A stretch of DNA of 64,000 nucleotides, taken from contig JBITNC010000002.1 in NCBI GenBank assembly GCA_050084985.1, positions 20,150,001-20,214,000 on the forward strand. Direction: 5' to 3'. The notes below the pieces were generated by a model. That model saw only the letters and a list, made by a program, of their open reading frames with translations. It was not told the DNA's origin and made no database searches. This document shows positions 10,995 to 24,894 of this stretch, piece after piece. Numbering within the stretch: position 1 is the first letter of the stretch; each line of letters opens with the position of its first letter. The position numbers and the translations under genes were made by a program. Source of the DNA: Nageia nagi. Taxonomy: Eukaryota > Pinophyta.

Positions 10995-11532
10995 TGAATA
11001 TTATAACCCAAAATAGACAAGAATGAAGCAAAATAGTGAACATAAACAAGAATAAAGCAATGTAGAACTGTGTTAATAAATAGAGAAGAACATAGCAATT
11101 TTGAGAGGCAAAATTAAGACCTTACACTAATAATAATCTTGCAAAAATTATACAACTTAGAGATCTTAATAAGATCTATAAATTATCCAAAAATAAATTG
11201 AAAAGGAGTTGTATATCGAAAGATATAATCTCTCAAAGTAGGCCACTTAGGTACTTTTTTCTAGAAATTGGATTACACAATATATTGAAATAACTTGTTT
11301 TGTGGTTTTCCTTTATTCCATTCAGCTTGAAATTTGAGTACAATTTATTGGAACACTAATACAACATCTTAGGAACCCTAAATATAAAAATATAAAGTTG
11401 TTACATGAAGAATAACAATCTACAACTATTACAAAATTAAAATATTCATATAGTTACAAATTGAAATATTCTACAGTTACATAAGAGGGATTACTACTTT
11501 TTTGCTAACTTGGAAATGCCACATGTTCAACA
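10995..11532 (-). repeat. 5' LTR of element G
   Basis: Partner of 6640-7233. The minus strand starts TGTTGAACATGTGG at 11532 and ends AATATTCA at 10995. It is followed by TTTTAATATCAAATC, which looks like an initiator-Met primer site decayed mainly by G-to-A changes. Confidence 0.75.
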
Positions 11533-14500
11533 TTACATTCCAACACTTGAATGACTAGTTTCAATCCTTTCATTGAAAAAGTGGAGGGACACCCAATTTG
11601 GATAAACATGTATGCACTCCCAATTGAGCATTGAGGGGATATTAGAATCAACAACATTGGAAACACTTTAGGCAAATTCCTATTTTGGATCATCAAATAA
11701 AAGATAATTATGATGAATTTGTGAAGATGAGAAATAAAAACTAATAGTATGAATGAGTTCCTCAATCCCATGGCCTCAATCTATCATAGTGTCATCCAAA
11801 TATTGAACATGGGTTCAAGATATAAAATATGAGATCTTATCATTTCAATGTTTAAAGTGTCAACAGTAGGGACATAAAAGGAAACAATTATCCTTCTTTT
11901 CCACACCCTAATTCTTCGATCATGAATAAATCAAAATCGATGGCTAAGATGAATGACTATGTACATCAAAAGGCCAAATCATGGTGGGTTGTAAGGACCT
12001 TATCTTACACTGAAGATAAAATACCTACTTTAACATCCATCCCATGTCTTGAGATGTGAGCATAAGTTTTTTTAAAGTATAACCACATAAGTATATTGAC
12101 AATTATTTTCAAAAGGTTTAGAAGCTACTTGTGAATCGTGTGAGAGTGAGATCACAAATTTATTGCAACCTTGGTTCCAAGTTAAGTAATTCATAAGTCT
12201 ATATCTCTTCTTGACTTAGTACCATTTCTGATTATTTATCATAACTCATTAAATAACATCATATAGCTTGCCTTTGTATGTTCTTTTAAGGTTTCCTTTG
12301 CCTAACTCATAAATAACCTTCTATTGAACATAGTGATTTATCAATGACATCTTGCACATAATGTATATTTCTAACCACCCTCATATCATAATAATTAAAC
12401 ACCTCAAAGTTTATTCAAATCCAAATGAGATTCTCTTGATTATCCTCACTCTATAATCCATATTCTCAATATGAAATCATGCCTTACTTAATGTTCTTTT
12501 CTAGGTTTTCAAACTACTTTTTTGGACAAATCCCAACAAAATACCCATAATAATTTATAGCTAAATCATTTCTTTTAACAAATATTATATTATCTCTTCT
12601 CTTATAGCTATTAGTTATTTTCTCAACCTCAACTACTTTCCCAAGATTGATGTTTTTAGGTGAGGGATATAATTTTTCTAAGCATCACAAAACCTATGCA
12701 TATCTTTTAAGAAGTAAATTCAATTGCAATAAATAAATAACTTTCACCAATAAGAAATTTCACACCCATTGCATTCCATAATAAAATAAAGTAAAGCATC
12801 TTTCTATTAAACCATATCAACTTTTTCCATAAAACATTTGTATCATACAACCTTCATTGAAATACACTTTTTGGATTAATATATCACCCTCCTATTAATA
12901 TGATAATACTTTATTCACTAAGGACATGTTCTTCCAAAATGAACTCTCTACCATTACAATGTTCCAAAGTGTATAATGAATAATATTTTATAAATCCTAT
13001 CAAGGCATAAATAAAATATTTTGCAAATCCAAGGTTTTCTCCATAATGCAATAATTTGAAAGCTCAACCAAACTCTTTCCATAATGCAATAACTTGAAGC
13101 TCCATAACCTTGAATTTGATGTCTCAATATCTCATGAATGGTTTTGGATTAGAATAACTTTTCCTTTTTCCCTAAATGCAACTACATGCATACTTAATAG
13201 AAAATTTGTTCAAGCACTCCTAGATTTCATACATAAACAACATCTAGATTAACTCCAAGGGTAAGGAATTGTTTGCTTAAATTTATTTCTTACTAAATAG
13301 ATTTTACACAATTTCCTTCTTCTAACACTAGGATTTATTTTCTTTCTCTTATATTTTATTTATTCTAAGAAAATATAACTTATAACGACTAAATTCTTAA
13401 TCCTTGTAGATCATAATATCATCTTATTCAATCAAACCTATAGAATAATACAAACATGCTTACATGCCAAAACTAATAAAACAATATAAACATGCTTACA
13501 TGCCAAAACTAACTTTTAAAAGAAACTTTAAGGATAAATTAATCATTTCACTAAATTTATTCTTCACAATAATTTTCAATCTTATCTTAAAACTTATGTT
13601 TTCATATTTAATTCCAACCTACATGCTAGAAATAATTATCTCTCTAATTTAATTCCTCATGGATCCCATTTCCATATTTAATCCAACCTACATGCTAGAC
13701 TTAAATAAACAACATTTATGGGAAAATAATTTAATACTCTATTTTAATCCATCCTTAGAAAAAAACAATCAACCCTATTCTTGTTTTTCAAAAAATTAAA
13801 ATACTCTTAGATATACTTATATTAAATTTCGTAAAACAATTGCAAGGTTAAAAAAAAATGTAGTATAAGAAAATTAACCCTACTAAAAAGTGTTTTTCTC
13901 CTTCCATAATTAATTAATCAATAAACCATTTTTAGGTTTTGTTTAAACACTTGTTCATGAAATACCCTCAAAATTTTAGCTCAAAGAAAGATCACATGTG
14001 AAAGTTATGGCCAAAATAAAAATGATGTTTTTTTTTTCCAAAATTTTAAGAGGAGTAGATGATGCATTTCATATAAGAAAGCATCTTAACAACTTGTAAA
14101 ACCCTCTACAAAGGTCCAAATTAATTCAACATTCAAATGGTGAAATTGGAAAATCTCCAACCAATAATAATACTCTCTTTAGAATCAAAACAACATTTAA
14201 ATGGATCAAAATCTCCTATGGTTGATTTAAAGATCCATGAGATTAATATTATTTGACAAGGCTTCCAAATCATAAACCTCAAGGCTATAACATTATAAAA
14301 TGGAGGAAATCAACCAAAGGTAATTCTGAATTACATTGTATAAATAAAAAATTCTTAGGGCAAATCCCAAATAAAAGGAATTCAAAACCCTAATTCTTGC
14401 AATAATAATAATAATAAAATGGAGAGATCTATGGAATATTCTAGATCAACATTATTCAACTATAGATAATTTAACACAAATTAATCCTTAGATCTTTAAT

Positions 14501-17249
14501 GCAAATAGCTATGCATAGATCTATCTCATATCAATAATATTTATCATTCATAAACTAGAATAGTAAAGGATATCTCCAACCTTTTGATCTCTTGCAACCG
14601 AAGAAGAATGTTGAGCCTCCTCAATCCAACAACAATTCCTTGCAACTCTAAAGATTACCTATAGTTTCACCCTAAGTTCCTATTTATAACTTTTTTCATA
14701 AGACTAGTGTTTCTTGCATTAGAAGTTACCTTATTATCTCAAGTATGAACAATACCTCACTAATTTCTAAGCATAACAAACTTTATCTCTTTAAATTATT
14801 TAATTTTTAATTAGTTAATTTTTTTAGACTTTATTAATAAAATTTATTATTAATTATGTCTTAAATAATTTTTCTCTATTTTTACCTAGTTAGTAATTTT
14901 AATGCCACCTTACCCATCCAACATTAATGTTTGGGGTTCCTTGGTGCACTTTCTTATTACCAAATCATCGGTAAAATTTGCAAAAAACATCACAACCAAG
15001 CAATAACTATGCAAATAACAACCAAGGAGGCTCCTAATTTCATGGGACATCCTCACCTCATGTAACTATATTTATTTCATCTTACCATGCATTGTATGAG
15101 GTGTTGATTTAGATCATTTGGATATTAGAGTCACCATCAATTCATCATTTCCAAACCATTCATGAGCATCCTACCTTCGTACACCTATTCCTATAGGTCA
15201 ACAACGAGCACCTTGATAATACATGTATGATAATAAATAATATGACAAGATAAATTTCCAATATTCAAAGATATAATAATCATATCATCATAAAATAATG
15301 CACACACTAATGCATTTTATTCAAACTACTACATAAGTGTCTCATCTCACACATCATAGTATAATTTCACACAACACAAATACAAGGGAATCTATAATGG
15401 GTTTTTGGGTTATGGCATGGGCTCTCCCCTTGGCAATCTAGAGAAAGGGCTCCCTATCTCTACATCCCCATATAATTATGGAACAATTCAGACTCCTTAA
15501 ACCCCTATTGAAGAACAGAGTCTACCAACTCCTTTGGATGAGTCTATCATGGGATCAAAAGGAAAAAATAAATAAAGTAAACTCCAACCAACTATTGGAT
15601 GAAAAAAATACAAAGACTACTCCAATTAGATCTTTAGAACAATTTAAAACTTTGGAAAGAAATCAAATGTAAAATATGAAGCTTTAAAAGAAGACCCAAA
15701 GGATGTAACATACAAGTATTATATGAGAAGTTTGAAATACCAAAAATATTTTTTTTTAAATTTAGCAACATCTCTGGAGAATAATTTATAATATTTACAA
15801 TTACAATCATTGTGTCTATGGTGACCATAGTAGGATAGATACCCTCATATTTAATGTTTAGAGATGGGATGATTAGATTTAATGAATGTGTCTTGTTTCA
15901 TATGGAATCTATATTGAATATATAAAGGCATGTTGTAAAAATAGGTTTTGGGCCCCTATATAAAAAACCCATCAATAAATTCACCCTTACTAAAAAAATA
16001 TGATAATGCAAACAAGTATAACAAATCCTTGGATAGGTGGTACAAAAACAAAACATTGATATTTGTGGAATGGATGAATATACTCTTCAAGTTGACCTAT
16101 CCAGATTATGTGTGGATCTTGGTGGAATCTAAGATGAATGCCTTTCTTTGATGTGTTTTTATACTTAAAATTCTTTTAATATTTGCACCTTTTAAGGATA
16201 TTATTTTTATATACCTTAAAACATGATTTTATGATAAATAGAAAATCATTTTTAGGTATCTACAATTTACCCGTTTTTGGATATGTAATGAAGAACATTA
16301 CAATTACATAATCCAAAGAAAGTTTTTGGATTGTATTATGTTGAAATAAGTTATGACTAAATATTACAGCATGGATCTTTCTTTGTTGTTTCTCCTTCAA
16401 TGCCCTCTTTTTGACTTGGTTGCCCCAAAAATATGAAGTGAATTTGGGGGAATCAAGGTAAAAATCTTTGATGATGATGTTCAACTATCTTCGATGTCTT
16501 GTGTTGAACTGTCATTACCCTAAAAATAGCAAACTAAAATGTACTGAACTTTTGGATCATGGGATTTCCATACTTATGAGTCTTTTACGATATCCCAAAA
16601 GAATCAAAAGGGAGTCTACTGAACTTCTGGATCATGCTATTGCCATGATTATGGGATGAAATAAGAACACCAACTCAAAATTGAATGATGTCTTTCTTAC
16701 TAAATTAAATATACGAACTTGATTTTTTGAACATGAATTTTTATGCAATGATTTTCTCTTACTTGATGGAATACTAAACTCTTAGTTGACAATTTTACAA
16801 AAATGACAATGCCAAGACCTTTGAGGAAATAGTCCCACACTATCAATGCCATTGGGTTTCTATATTTTTCTCTCTCTTTTTTATTATATATATTAGGTAA
16901 TCTTTTCCAAGAACCTAGTTTTCAAATATTATATGTATATTTGCACGAACAAGATGATTTTCATAAACAAATTCTTTTTAACAAGGATAGAGAGCCAAAA
17001 CCTAGTTTTCATCTTCATCCTTGGCCTCATGACACCTATTAAGGTTTTTACCATGATACTTCTATTTTTTTTCCTAATCTAAGGATGGTGTTGATGTTAT
17101 AAAAGTATTATAGACACTTTGTTGATATCTTTAATTTTTCACAAACTGAGATTGAAATCAAAACTAGAAATGAAATAAATGAAACTGCATTGAAGAGAAA
17201 TACCTCATTAAGATGCATTGTGTTGGAATGAGATTCTATTGCTTTTGTC
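11533..17249. other. Unassigned old repeat DNA; part should be the 3' flank of element H
   Basis: I recognise no clear domain. The right end (just below 17250) follows the stop codon of the element H integrase, so the 3' untranslated region and 3' LTR of H should lie here, but I could not match them to a partner. There is an (AAT)n tract near 14401-14417. Short open frames at 13464-13652, 15478-15672 and 15948-16151 have no recognisable motif. Confidence 0.4.
16468..16659 (+). repeat. 75-bp in-frame tandem duplication in a short open frame
   Basis: The words ACTGAACTT(T/C)TGGATCATG at 16543 and 16618 are exactly 75 bp apart. The 63-codon frame reads TELLDHGISILM and then, 25 residues later, TELLDHAIAMIM. 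No family is recognised. It may be a remnant of a repeated protein or a chance frame in duplicated DNA. Confidence 0.35.
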
Positions 17250-17276
17250 CTATGCATAAAATATCTTCAAATATTT
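17250..17276 (-). pseudogene. Last codons of element H integrase, left of the D insertion
   Basis: When element D and one TATTT copy are ignored, the minus frame from 32105 continues into this piece as KYLKIFYA and a TAG at 17252-17250. That matches the usual end of plant Ty3/gypsy integrases. This independently confirms the D insertion point. Confidence 0.75.
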
Positions 17277-18613
17277 TGTATTGTCTCCAATTTTAGGTGT
17301 TTTCCCCATTCACCTCTGATAAATGGAAATATTAATTTAGGAGTGTTTTTATCAATATTTTTATAATTTGACCAAAATGATATAAATTCCACTTAGATAT
17401 TCAATAATGCTCTAATTATGAAATAAATAACCCTTTTATTTATTTATTTATTTTCCAAAATATCAATTAATGATGTATTTATGATACCAAGATAACTATA
17501 AATGTAAATGCAATATTAGTCTCATTGAATGAGGCATTGCATATTCTAACCTTGATGATTGTAATATTGACATTAAATGTATCTCTAGTCATTAGTTCTC
17601 CCCTCTTTGAGGTAGAGCATCCATCTAAGTGATTACATCAACTACGAAGACATTTGTAGCTCTAAGGATGAACCTGACACTTTGAACTAAGCATTGGTGA
17701 TCTCGATGGAAGTAAACAACCCTAAAACATGGATGTTGGGTTTTAAAGGATCCCAAGATCCCACATTGGCTACCCAGGCACATGGACTAATAGCCTTGAT
17801 CACAAGGCACTTTGGAATCACCCCCTCTTGGATGTTGGTTTTTTTGGGCCCTCAAATGTGATTACACTTATCCCAAGGCTTCTTATCTTGGTCATTGCAT
17901 AAAAGAGCACACAAATCACATCTCTCCATTGTTGGATAATCCTAAAGCAATATTAAAAGATGATCATCCTCACTTATAAAAGGAGAACTCATATTGATTA
18001 CAAGATATGTTGATTTTGATTATAAATCCTTTTATTCCAAATTGAGTAGAGGCTCTATCTTTGCCACTTATGGGACAACATGCATTTGAGGTATCAGAGG
18101 GAGGGGAGGCTACCTTCAAACTTATTCAAGCCATCTTGAGAGGAACGTTGATGATTCCATCACAATTGTTGTAGAGGAGACCTATTCTTACCTCACTGCT
18201 TCTAGGATTGGGGAGGCCTTGGAGCCATTTGAAATAACCCAATAGGAGATAGTCCTGGTACAAACTCCATTGGCTGACAAAAATATTGTACTTGCTCTAC
18301 TCTTACTATATTCAATATAATTACATTCTTTTATCGAAATATTGTTGTTTATCTCTCTGTGATTGGACATCAAATTATGGAGTAGTTTTTGCATTATTCG
18401 AGTATCATTTGTGCTCCCAAAATGGGATGTTGCATTTGGGATAAAGTTTATGTTTTTTACTTTCTATTTTTGCTCACTAATTGGTACATTGGAATAATAG
18501 GAGAAGTATATGCTTGTTTGTGTGTTATTTTTTCTTGAATGGGATGTTGCAACTAAAGAGTTTTTTTTGCATTATCGAAGTTACCAATTGTCCATAATTA
18601 GGATGTTAGATCT
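17277..18613 (+). repeat. 5' LTR of element D, first part
   Basis: Collinear with 30566 onward in the 3' LTR. Shared landmarks are TTTTAGGTGTTTTCCCC, a TTTA tetranucleotide run, GTCATTAGT(T/G)CTCCCC and GAGGCCTTGGAGCCAT. It stops at GTTAGATC, where element C has inserted; the LTR resumes at 27055. Confidence 0.9.
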
Positions 18614-19085
18614 GTTTGTATAATGCATTATTGTAAATAGATGTATTAAATATTCTATGTAAATTCACTAATACTTAAGGTTATTATTTGATAGTTTAAG
18701 TATTTTAGTGAATATAATAATGTAACTTATCCTACACTCCAAGTCATGAGCATGCCCCTTGGATCAAAGATGTGCATGTCATGCTTAGATCATCCAAAGA
18801 GGGATTTTAGCCTATAAATAGAAAGCTCCCTCTTTGTAATGACATACCAATTGTGGAGTAAGGATATGCTATAGGATAAAAGTGTAAGAGTTGAGATTAA
18901 GATAATTGTAAGAGAGTTGTATTTGTGAGAGAAGTAATGATCTAGTTAATGGATGTACTTCTAGTTGGAGGAACTACTTTACATCTTGTGTTGTGAGATT
19001 GCTTTGTGTATTTTTTGGATGCATTTGTGAGCTTTCATATGATCTTGGTAGTTTAGGAATTATCTTGTTAGTGTTAATTCTTTCA
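18614..19085 (+). repeat. 5' LTR of element C (472 bp)
   Basis: Starts TGTTTGTATAATGC (a 4-bp deletion relative to the 3' LTR start TGTTGGAATGTATAATGC) and ends TTCTTTCA. The TATA box is CTATAAATAG near 18812. Confidence 0.9.
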
Positions 19086-19086
19086 A

Positions 19087-19100
19087 ATTGATATCAAAGC
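19087..19100 (+). other. Primer-binding site of element C
   Basis: ATTGATATCAAAGC directly follows the LTR. It differs from the family's ATTGGTATCAGAGC by two G-to-A changes, consistent with decay of an initiator-Met primer site. Confidence 0.8.
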
Positions 19101-19354
19101 AACTTGAAGGCCCCTCTTCACATCCTTAGAGTTGAAGCTCTACATCTTCATCTTGGAGGTTCTCATTCTTTATCCTTCACTCCATTGAGAGGTAAAAGTG
19201 ATTCAAGGTATAATCATACTTCTATCTATCTTGATTTACTTACCATAGCCATATATTTTTATTGCATACTAACATGTATTATTGTTAATTTCCTATCATA
19301 TTGCTATAATTTTTGCATATATGTCATTATTTTTGAAGGTTTTATTTTATTACC

Positions 19355-19356
<2 letters not shown>

Positions 19357-19422
<66 letters not shown>
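19357..19422. repeat. (AT)33 microsatellite
   Basis: Thirty-three AT units without interruption lie in the leader of element C. They generate false open frames made of alternating Ile and Tyr. Confidence 0.97.
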
Positions 19423-19424
<2 letters not shown>

Positions 19425-20457
19425 CTTCAAATTTACATGCAAATATTTTATAGCAATGTATTTTACATTATTTTTTTCTCCCTAAAATGTCTTATGGGTA
19501 GTAAAAAAAATGGTAATCTTAAGATTACCCATTATATTACTATATTTTGCATACCTTTTTTTTATATTACAATTGAATAACATATAAATACTCCATTTTT
19601 TTCTTCAAAACCATATGCAAAAGTTTATTGGGTTGATTCATGTGAAAAATAAGATGTTTTGTCAATAAGAAGGTGAAGGTTCACATCTATAAAAATTTAT
19701 AAATTTTTTTATACAAAATCTGCATAAGAAACATGAAATAGTCAACTTCTGTTTATATACTCTCCTTTCGTATGTTCTATCAGTGTCTATTTAGAGATTC
19801 TTTTTTTTTGCCTTTGAATAAAATGAAACCTGATTGCGTACAACTATAATTCCAAACTGCATATTTTGTTAAACAATTATTATCAAACCATTTTCAATAA
19901 GTTACACTTCAGTGTATGCCTATTCATATGTGGCATGCTTTCCAAATGCAAAATAATATTATACATTACATATTGGAATAGGAAGTATTTCAAAATTGTC
20001 CACAAAGGTGCCCACCAATGTGGACCACATATTGAAATGGAATACTGGAGACTCATCCCAAACAAGTGGGATGAATTCTCCCCTGTCGGTAGAGTTAAAC
20101 CTTGAATATAATGTAAAGAGCTTGGTCAACACTTAAATCAAGCAAAACCAAGAGAATGAAACATTTACTTCCATAGATCTCTGTCGCTTTACAAAACATA
20201 AGAAACACAACATAAAGATTCCCATTTATAAAATAAGAAAAGAATTAATAAACTCTAAATCCTACAGAATAAAAATCTCCAAAATGCAGGTAGAAACATG
20301 TTTATTAGATTAGGACTGTATCTTCATATGTCAGCATGAAATACAATTACAATAGCTAAATTTATGTAGCAAGCCACAAATATATGGTTTATTATATGAT
20401 AGCACATGTGTCAGAGTTAGCATAATAACCATTAGATTACAAGACGAATATACATAG

Positions 20458-20745
20458 TGCTGGCGAGGGCGATCCTTGTGTGCAACCAGTGCATCCTTGC
20501 TAGCCCTGGTCTCCCTACAATTGCATCTTCAGTCCTCCCTCACCACCCTTAACCACACTCTTGCAGTCCTCCTTTGCTTTTTTAACCACCACCTATTTTC
20601 TTTCCATGGCTCCTCACGTCATCACCCTCTCGTTTCTCACCTTGATTGGCAGTCTCATGACCTTCTTTCTCTTGGTGACATAATGTTAATGTCGGTAGAT
20701 TTTTGGTCCCTTTTTATTATTCGCAACTCTGAGCACATGTCTTGA
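20458..20745 (+). other. Pyrimidine-rich, GC-richer leader island of element C
   Basis: A stretch rich in CTCC, CACC and CTTG words stands out from the AT-rich leader. Element A (43060-43620) and, on its own strand, element F (58500-58060) have a similar island at the corresponding place. The 89-codon open frame here has no known domain. Confidence 0.4.
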
Positions 20746-20835
20746 TTACATCCCATGTTTTTTTTTTTTTAATTTTAATTTTTAAGTAAAAAGGGGAGCA
20801 ATTATGAATATTTTACTTAAAAGTTAATTAATGTT

Positions 20836-21300
20836 TTTTGGTGCTAAAAGTTGAAGGATTTAAAATTTAACTTCAATATTTTTAAGTCAGCAATGCATGC
20901 TCTACTTAAAAGTGTATTTTTTGGCAAAGACTTAAAATTTAAACTTAAAAATGTATTTTTTGGTGAGGAATTAAAATTTAAACTTAAAAGTGTATTTTTT
21001 CTTGAGGATTTAAAATCTAAGTTAAATATTTTTAAGTCACCAATGCATGCTTAGGATTTAAATTTTTTGAAGATTCATGCTTATGCCTTCAATTTTTTTT
21101 TTTGAATATGCATGCTTAAGGGGGAGTATTTTATTTAAATGTTTAGATCCTCCTAACAATGTATTTTTCTTAAAAGTGTATGCATGCCTACTATTTTCTT
21201 ACAACTTGATTTTTGGTAAAAACTTAAGTTCAATATTTTTAAGTCAAAAATGCATGCTTCGGACGTAAATTTTTTTTTTTTTTGAAAATTCATGCTTATG
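20836..21300 (+). repeat. GCATGC-rich tandem array in the leader of element C
   Basis: Units of about 60 bp with GATTTAAAATTTAA, AAGTGTATTTTTT and AATGCATGC recur at least four times. Related GCATGC-rich DNA occurs in the leaders of A (43780-44010) and F (57180-57620). Confidence 0.75.
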
Positions 21301-21654
21301 AATTCAAATTTTTATGCATGCTTATGACTTCAAAATGCATGATTATGCCTCTTAACTTCTAGTTCTTATGAAGAAATAATGCATGCTTAATTTTTGGATT
21401 GATGCATACTTCTTTCAGTTAATGATGCATACTTATACTTATAGGATCGATGTATACTCTTATGCAAAGTTAATAGACTTATGCAAAATAAGGATTGATG
21501 TAAAGATGTCCTTTAGAGATTAGTAAACAAAATCCATTGGACACTTAGGTTTCAAGTTATTGAATGGATGATATTTTTATTTTTGCTCTTTTATTTCATG
21601 TTTCGCATTTTGATTTATTTGCTTATGCAAATAAAAAAGTAAATATTGATATGA

Positions 21655-22110
21655 GCAACCCCCTAAGATGAACACATCCGCAAGTACATTTCACAACATG
21701 ACTTATTTGGGGAGCCACAAGGTGAGGATAGACAGACTGGAGCCTTTAAGTTTGATGATCCAAGTGGTGAAAAGTATGTACTGCTTAATTTTCTTAATTC
21801 TTCTATTGGCCTGGATTTAACTCCAATAGATGGATAAATATATGTGTAGTGATACCACATATCCACACGTCCATTCAAGGATTATCCTGATAACCTAAGA
21901 GGATAACTTGAAACCTAATCAATATTAATAATTTGGTCAATCTAATAAACATCAAAACCTTGGAAAATAGCTTATATGTCTTCTTATGAGAGTATATTGC
22001 TGCCTAAGGGGAATTGGTTGAGGATTGGTAGGACCTTACCTAAAGGGAATTGGTTGAAGATTGGTAGGACCTGAGCTCCTCTTGTGTGGGCATCCGGGTG
22101 AAGGCCTAAT
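21655..22110 (+). promoter_or_regulatory. Conserved leader block shared by elements A, C and F
   Basis: Starts CCCCCTAAGATGAACACATCC and runs through TTTGGGGAGCCACAAGGTGA, GGATTATCCTGATAACCTAA and CATCCGGGTGAAGGCCTAA. Element A (44220-44650) matches it along its length and F (56985-56555, minus strand) matches in decayed form. It is noncoding. A 44-bp part (GGGAATTGGTTGA(G/A)GATTGG) is duplicated here. Retention in an element that has lost gag-pol suggests a cis function such as packaging or splicing control (inference). Confidence 0.65.
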
Positions 22111-24780
22111 TTTTAAACAAGATAAGAAGCCTCAATAATGTCACTCTATATTCAATGGTGTTCTTTTTATGCTATGCTATGGTGATTTGTTATACAAGCA
22201 TGAGGATTTGCTCATTCTTATTTACAAGCATTATTCTATTTTATGTGCATCATTGTTTACGATGTCTTTAAATTAAATTATTGTATTTGCAACTTATCTT
22301 AATAACTTAGAACTTTATCTAATAAATGATTTAATACAAGATAGAAATAAAATAATATTTAATACTTCTAAAAAATTCCACTCACATGTTCAAGCGGATA
22401 ACCAAACTACATAAAATTATTAGCCTGATCGAAAGAGTTAGAGTTAGAACTCTCAAGATCTGTGATAGGAGAATTAGGTATATGGAATAATGCATCATGA
22501 GTAATCAAGGCAAAATGACATATAATATCAAAAAATGGGTAGTACACACATTGATCCCCTTCTTGTGTTAGTTGTGACACATAAGTGGACTCCCAATGAA
22601 GATCTCATTGCCATACTATAAATGCAATAGTATAAGGGTGATAGTTCTCCTAAGGATGCAACCTTGTAGGATTTGCATAGTGTAGAAAATGAAAGACAAA
22701 AGGTGTCTATGAATAATAAAGAATGATCTTCCATGTCCAGTTAGGATGATAAATAAGTGTGAGTATGAGGTGTAACTGCTTGACATCTTCCAAGTGATGG
22801 ATAAAGTAGATGGCCCATCGATAGAGATATCGATCTTCTTGTATGTGAACTAGGTTTCATCACATAGTAGCTTGCAATGTAGTGCAAGCACATTATAAGA
22901 CTCAACCTTGAATACGTCAATAAATGATGTATTGGGAAAGATCCACATGCAGACCTTGGAAAATGGTCATATCCATGATAACTAACAAAGTGGGTCAACT
23001 CTCTCTGAAGGTTTCATACACAAGTGAAAATGATGATGATCAACTAGAATACAATGAATTTATAGAATTCCAAACTAACTAGATTATCGATCATAAATGG
23101 AAATATTAAAATAGATCAACCATACAAGCATAATAACCAATGTGATCTTATCCTTTACTTTATTACAATGTTAAAAAAGATTCCCATTGATAAGCCCAAG
23201 TGGGTGGCACTTACGGCTTGATTAATGCTAGTCTAGTACATGGTCACTAAAATATAAAGAATTAGAATCATCTTCAAATATGCTAGAATCAGATATATCC
23301 AATCTCAAAAGATATTGATGTGAAAGAGGTGAAAAGTGATAAGAAAATAAAAATTGATGGCATAAAATACGATGTTCACCTTGTCAAGCAATACGAAAAG
23401 AGTACATGGATGACCATTGAAGCCCATGATGATAAATTGCCCATACAACAGTGAGTGGTTCAAAATACTCCTATGGATATAGGCATGGTGGTCCAATGTA
23501 GCATACAAATTACAACAGATAGCGATTGACCAGAGTATAAACCATTATACGCCATGTCCAATCAAGCCTACTAAGCAAATGAAATAATCGATGAACATGA
23601 TCCTCATGATTGAGATGAAGAATCATGCAAATACCATATTGATCATCTGGATACAATTGTAAAAATACTAGTCACTGTTGCAATAAAATCTCAAACACGA
23701 TCAAAGCATGATTTTCTAAAGTTGTATGAACATTGCGATGCACTATTTTATCATGAATGTCACTAAGTAAGGCATGAAATTGAGACATATCTATGGTGGA
23801 TAATAGATCAAATCATAAATGCAAAATGTTAAATGATAAGCAAGGGTCATTTATAACTATTTATAATGCATATGATTTGATATATTCAAACTATAATAAT
23901 GATGACAACTAGAGAAAAAGATTTACGAAGATAAATATCTCTCCTACCACTCATTTAATTGAGTGAAGTTATATGCATCATGTCATATCAAGATGGTAAT
24001 AATGATAGTACCACTATACTATGTAATGACTAAGTCATCATTATGCTATTTTTCTCTTGATTATTAACTTGGATAGTTTACTCATGAACAATAGATTGAT
24101 CGTCATGACTCCTATAGAGAATTTTATTGCACACATGGAAAGTTCTTCACTGAGTTATGATACAAAAACAAACATATGGGTAGACTTAGAGAATGCCTAC
24201 CTTCACCACGAACTGGCTGCCACAAAGGTCAAGATGGAAATAATGGGCCAACATTATGATATGCTACAACAAAGCAAAGTTGTATGTATATAGCATTACC
24301 ATGAACTCTTGGCTGAGCATAATAAACTACTAGTTGAAAAAAAATATGGCAATTACAAGCCAAAAAGATTGAGACACAACTTAGATGTGATGCAAGTAAT
24401 AGCTGCTATAGAATGTGATGATTAAAAAAATAATGGAAGCAAAGGGATTTCTAATATAAGGTTATCCTTTACCACTTTAGTATTCACATTCTAGAGGACA
24501 TAACATCTCAACCTTATGTGGGTCTTATCGTAGTTGACCCCTAATCTTAATCATAGTAATCAATTGCTTTGGTATGGAATGGACATTCCTACATCAAAAC
24601 CATGCATCCTTTATCCACCAAGCCCCATTCTGAAGTAGGGTTGGTGACACATCCCTCTAGGAGGAGTATTGGTTGAATTATTATTGAATTCTTTATTGAC
24701 TATTATAATATATATGCAAATTTTTCCAAATCCAAGCAAGTTCTTGATGAAAGAACTACAACTCTATTCATCTACATTTT
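22110..24780 (+). other. Unidentified cargo in place of gag-pol in element C
   Basis: This segment has no match to the gag-pol of A or F. Its only coding-like piece is the frame at 24057-24425. The remainder shows no domain I recognise. It may be captured host or other transposon DNA. Confidence 0.5.
24057..24425 (+). pseudogene. Interrupted open frame of unknown origin inside element C
   Basis: A plus frame of 78 codons is followed, after a single TAG at 24291-24293, by 43 further codons in the same frame that read HYHELLAEHNKLLVEKKYGN and end at a TAA. The composition (many Glu, Lys, Leu and Asn, with helical stretches such as LAEHNKLLVEKK) looks like real coding sequence with one nonsense change. 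I do not recognise the family. It lies in the cargo segment of C and could be a captured gene fragment or a remnant of another element's gag. Confidence 0.35.
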
Positions 24781-24894
24781 ATTGTTACTTTCATGTTGGG
24801 AAGGTGGATCTATTTTGATGGATTATGTTACATTACTAAATCCAAGTCTCTTTTGTTGATGGCTTTATGTTGTATAGTGTTGATTTTGTTGTAC

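Larger units (their letters stand above)
6640..11532 (-). mobile_element. Degenerate Copia-type LTR element G with internal CACTA insertion
   Basis: Two related direct repeats (6640-7233 and 10995-11532) start TGTTRAAC and end in TTCA when read on the minus strand. A UBN2/DUF4219-type gag fragment lies just inside the right-hand (5') repeat. A degenerate primer site is present at about 10980-10992, and a purine tract lies beside the left-hand repeat (CAAGGAGGAG on the minus strand, near 7235-7250). No reverse transcriptase or integrase is visible in the roughly 2.5 kb left after removing the CACTA insert, so G is probably a non-autonomous derivative. No matching target duplication was found, so the ends are approximate. 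Confidence 0.7.

Noticed and set aside
6640-11532. Target-site duplication for element G
   Set aside because: The flanks CTTTA and TTACA do not match, so the ends are reported as approximate.
19104-19580. 158-codon open frame with long alternating Ile-Tyr
   Set aside because: It is produced by the (AT)33 microsatellite and has no coding character outside the tract.
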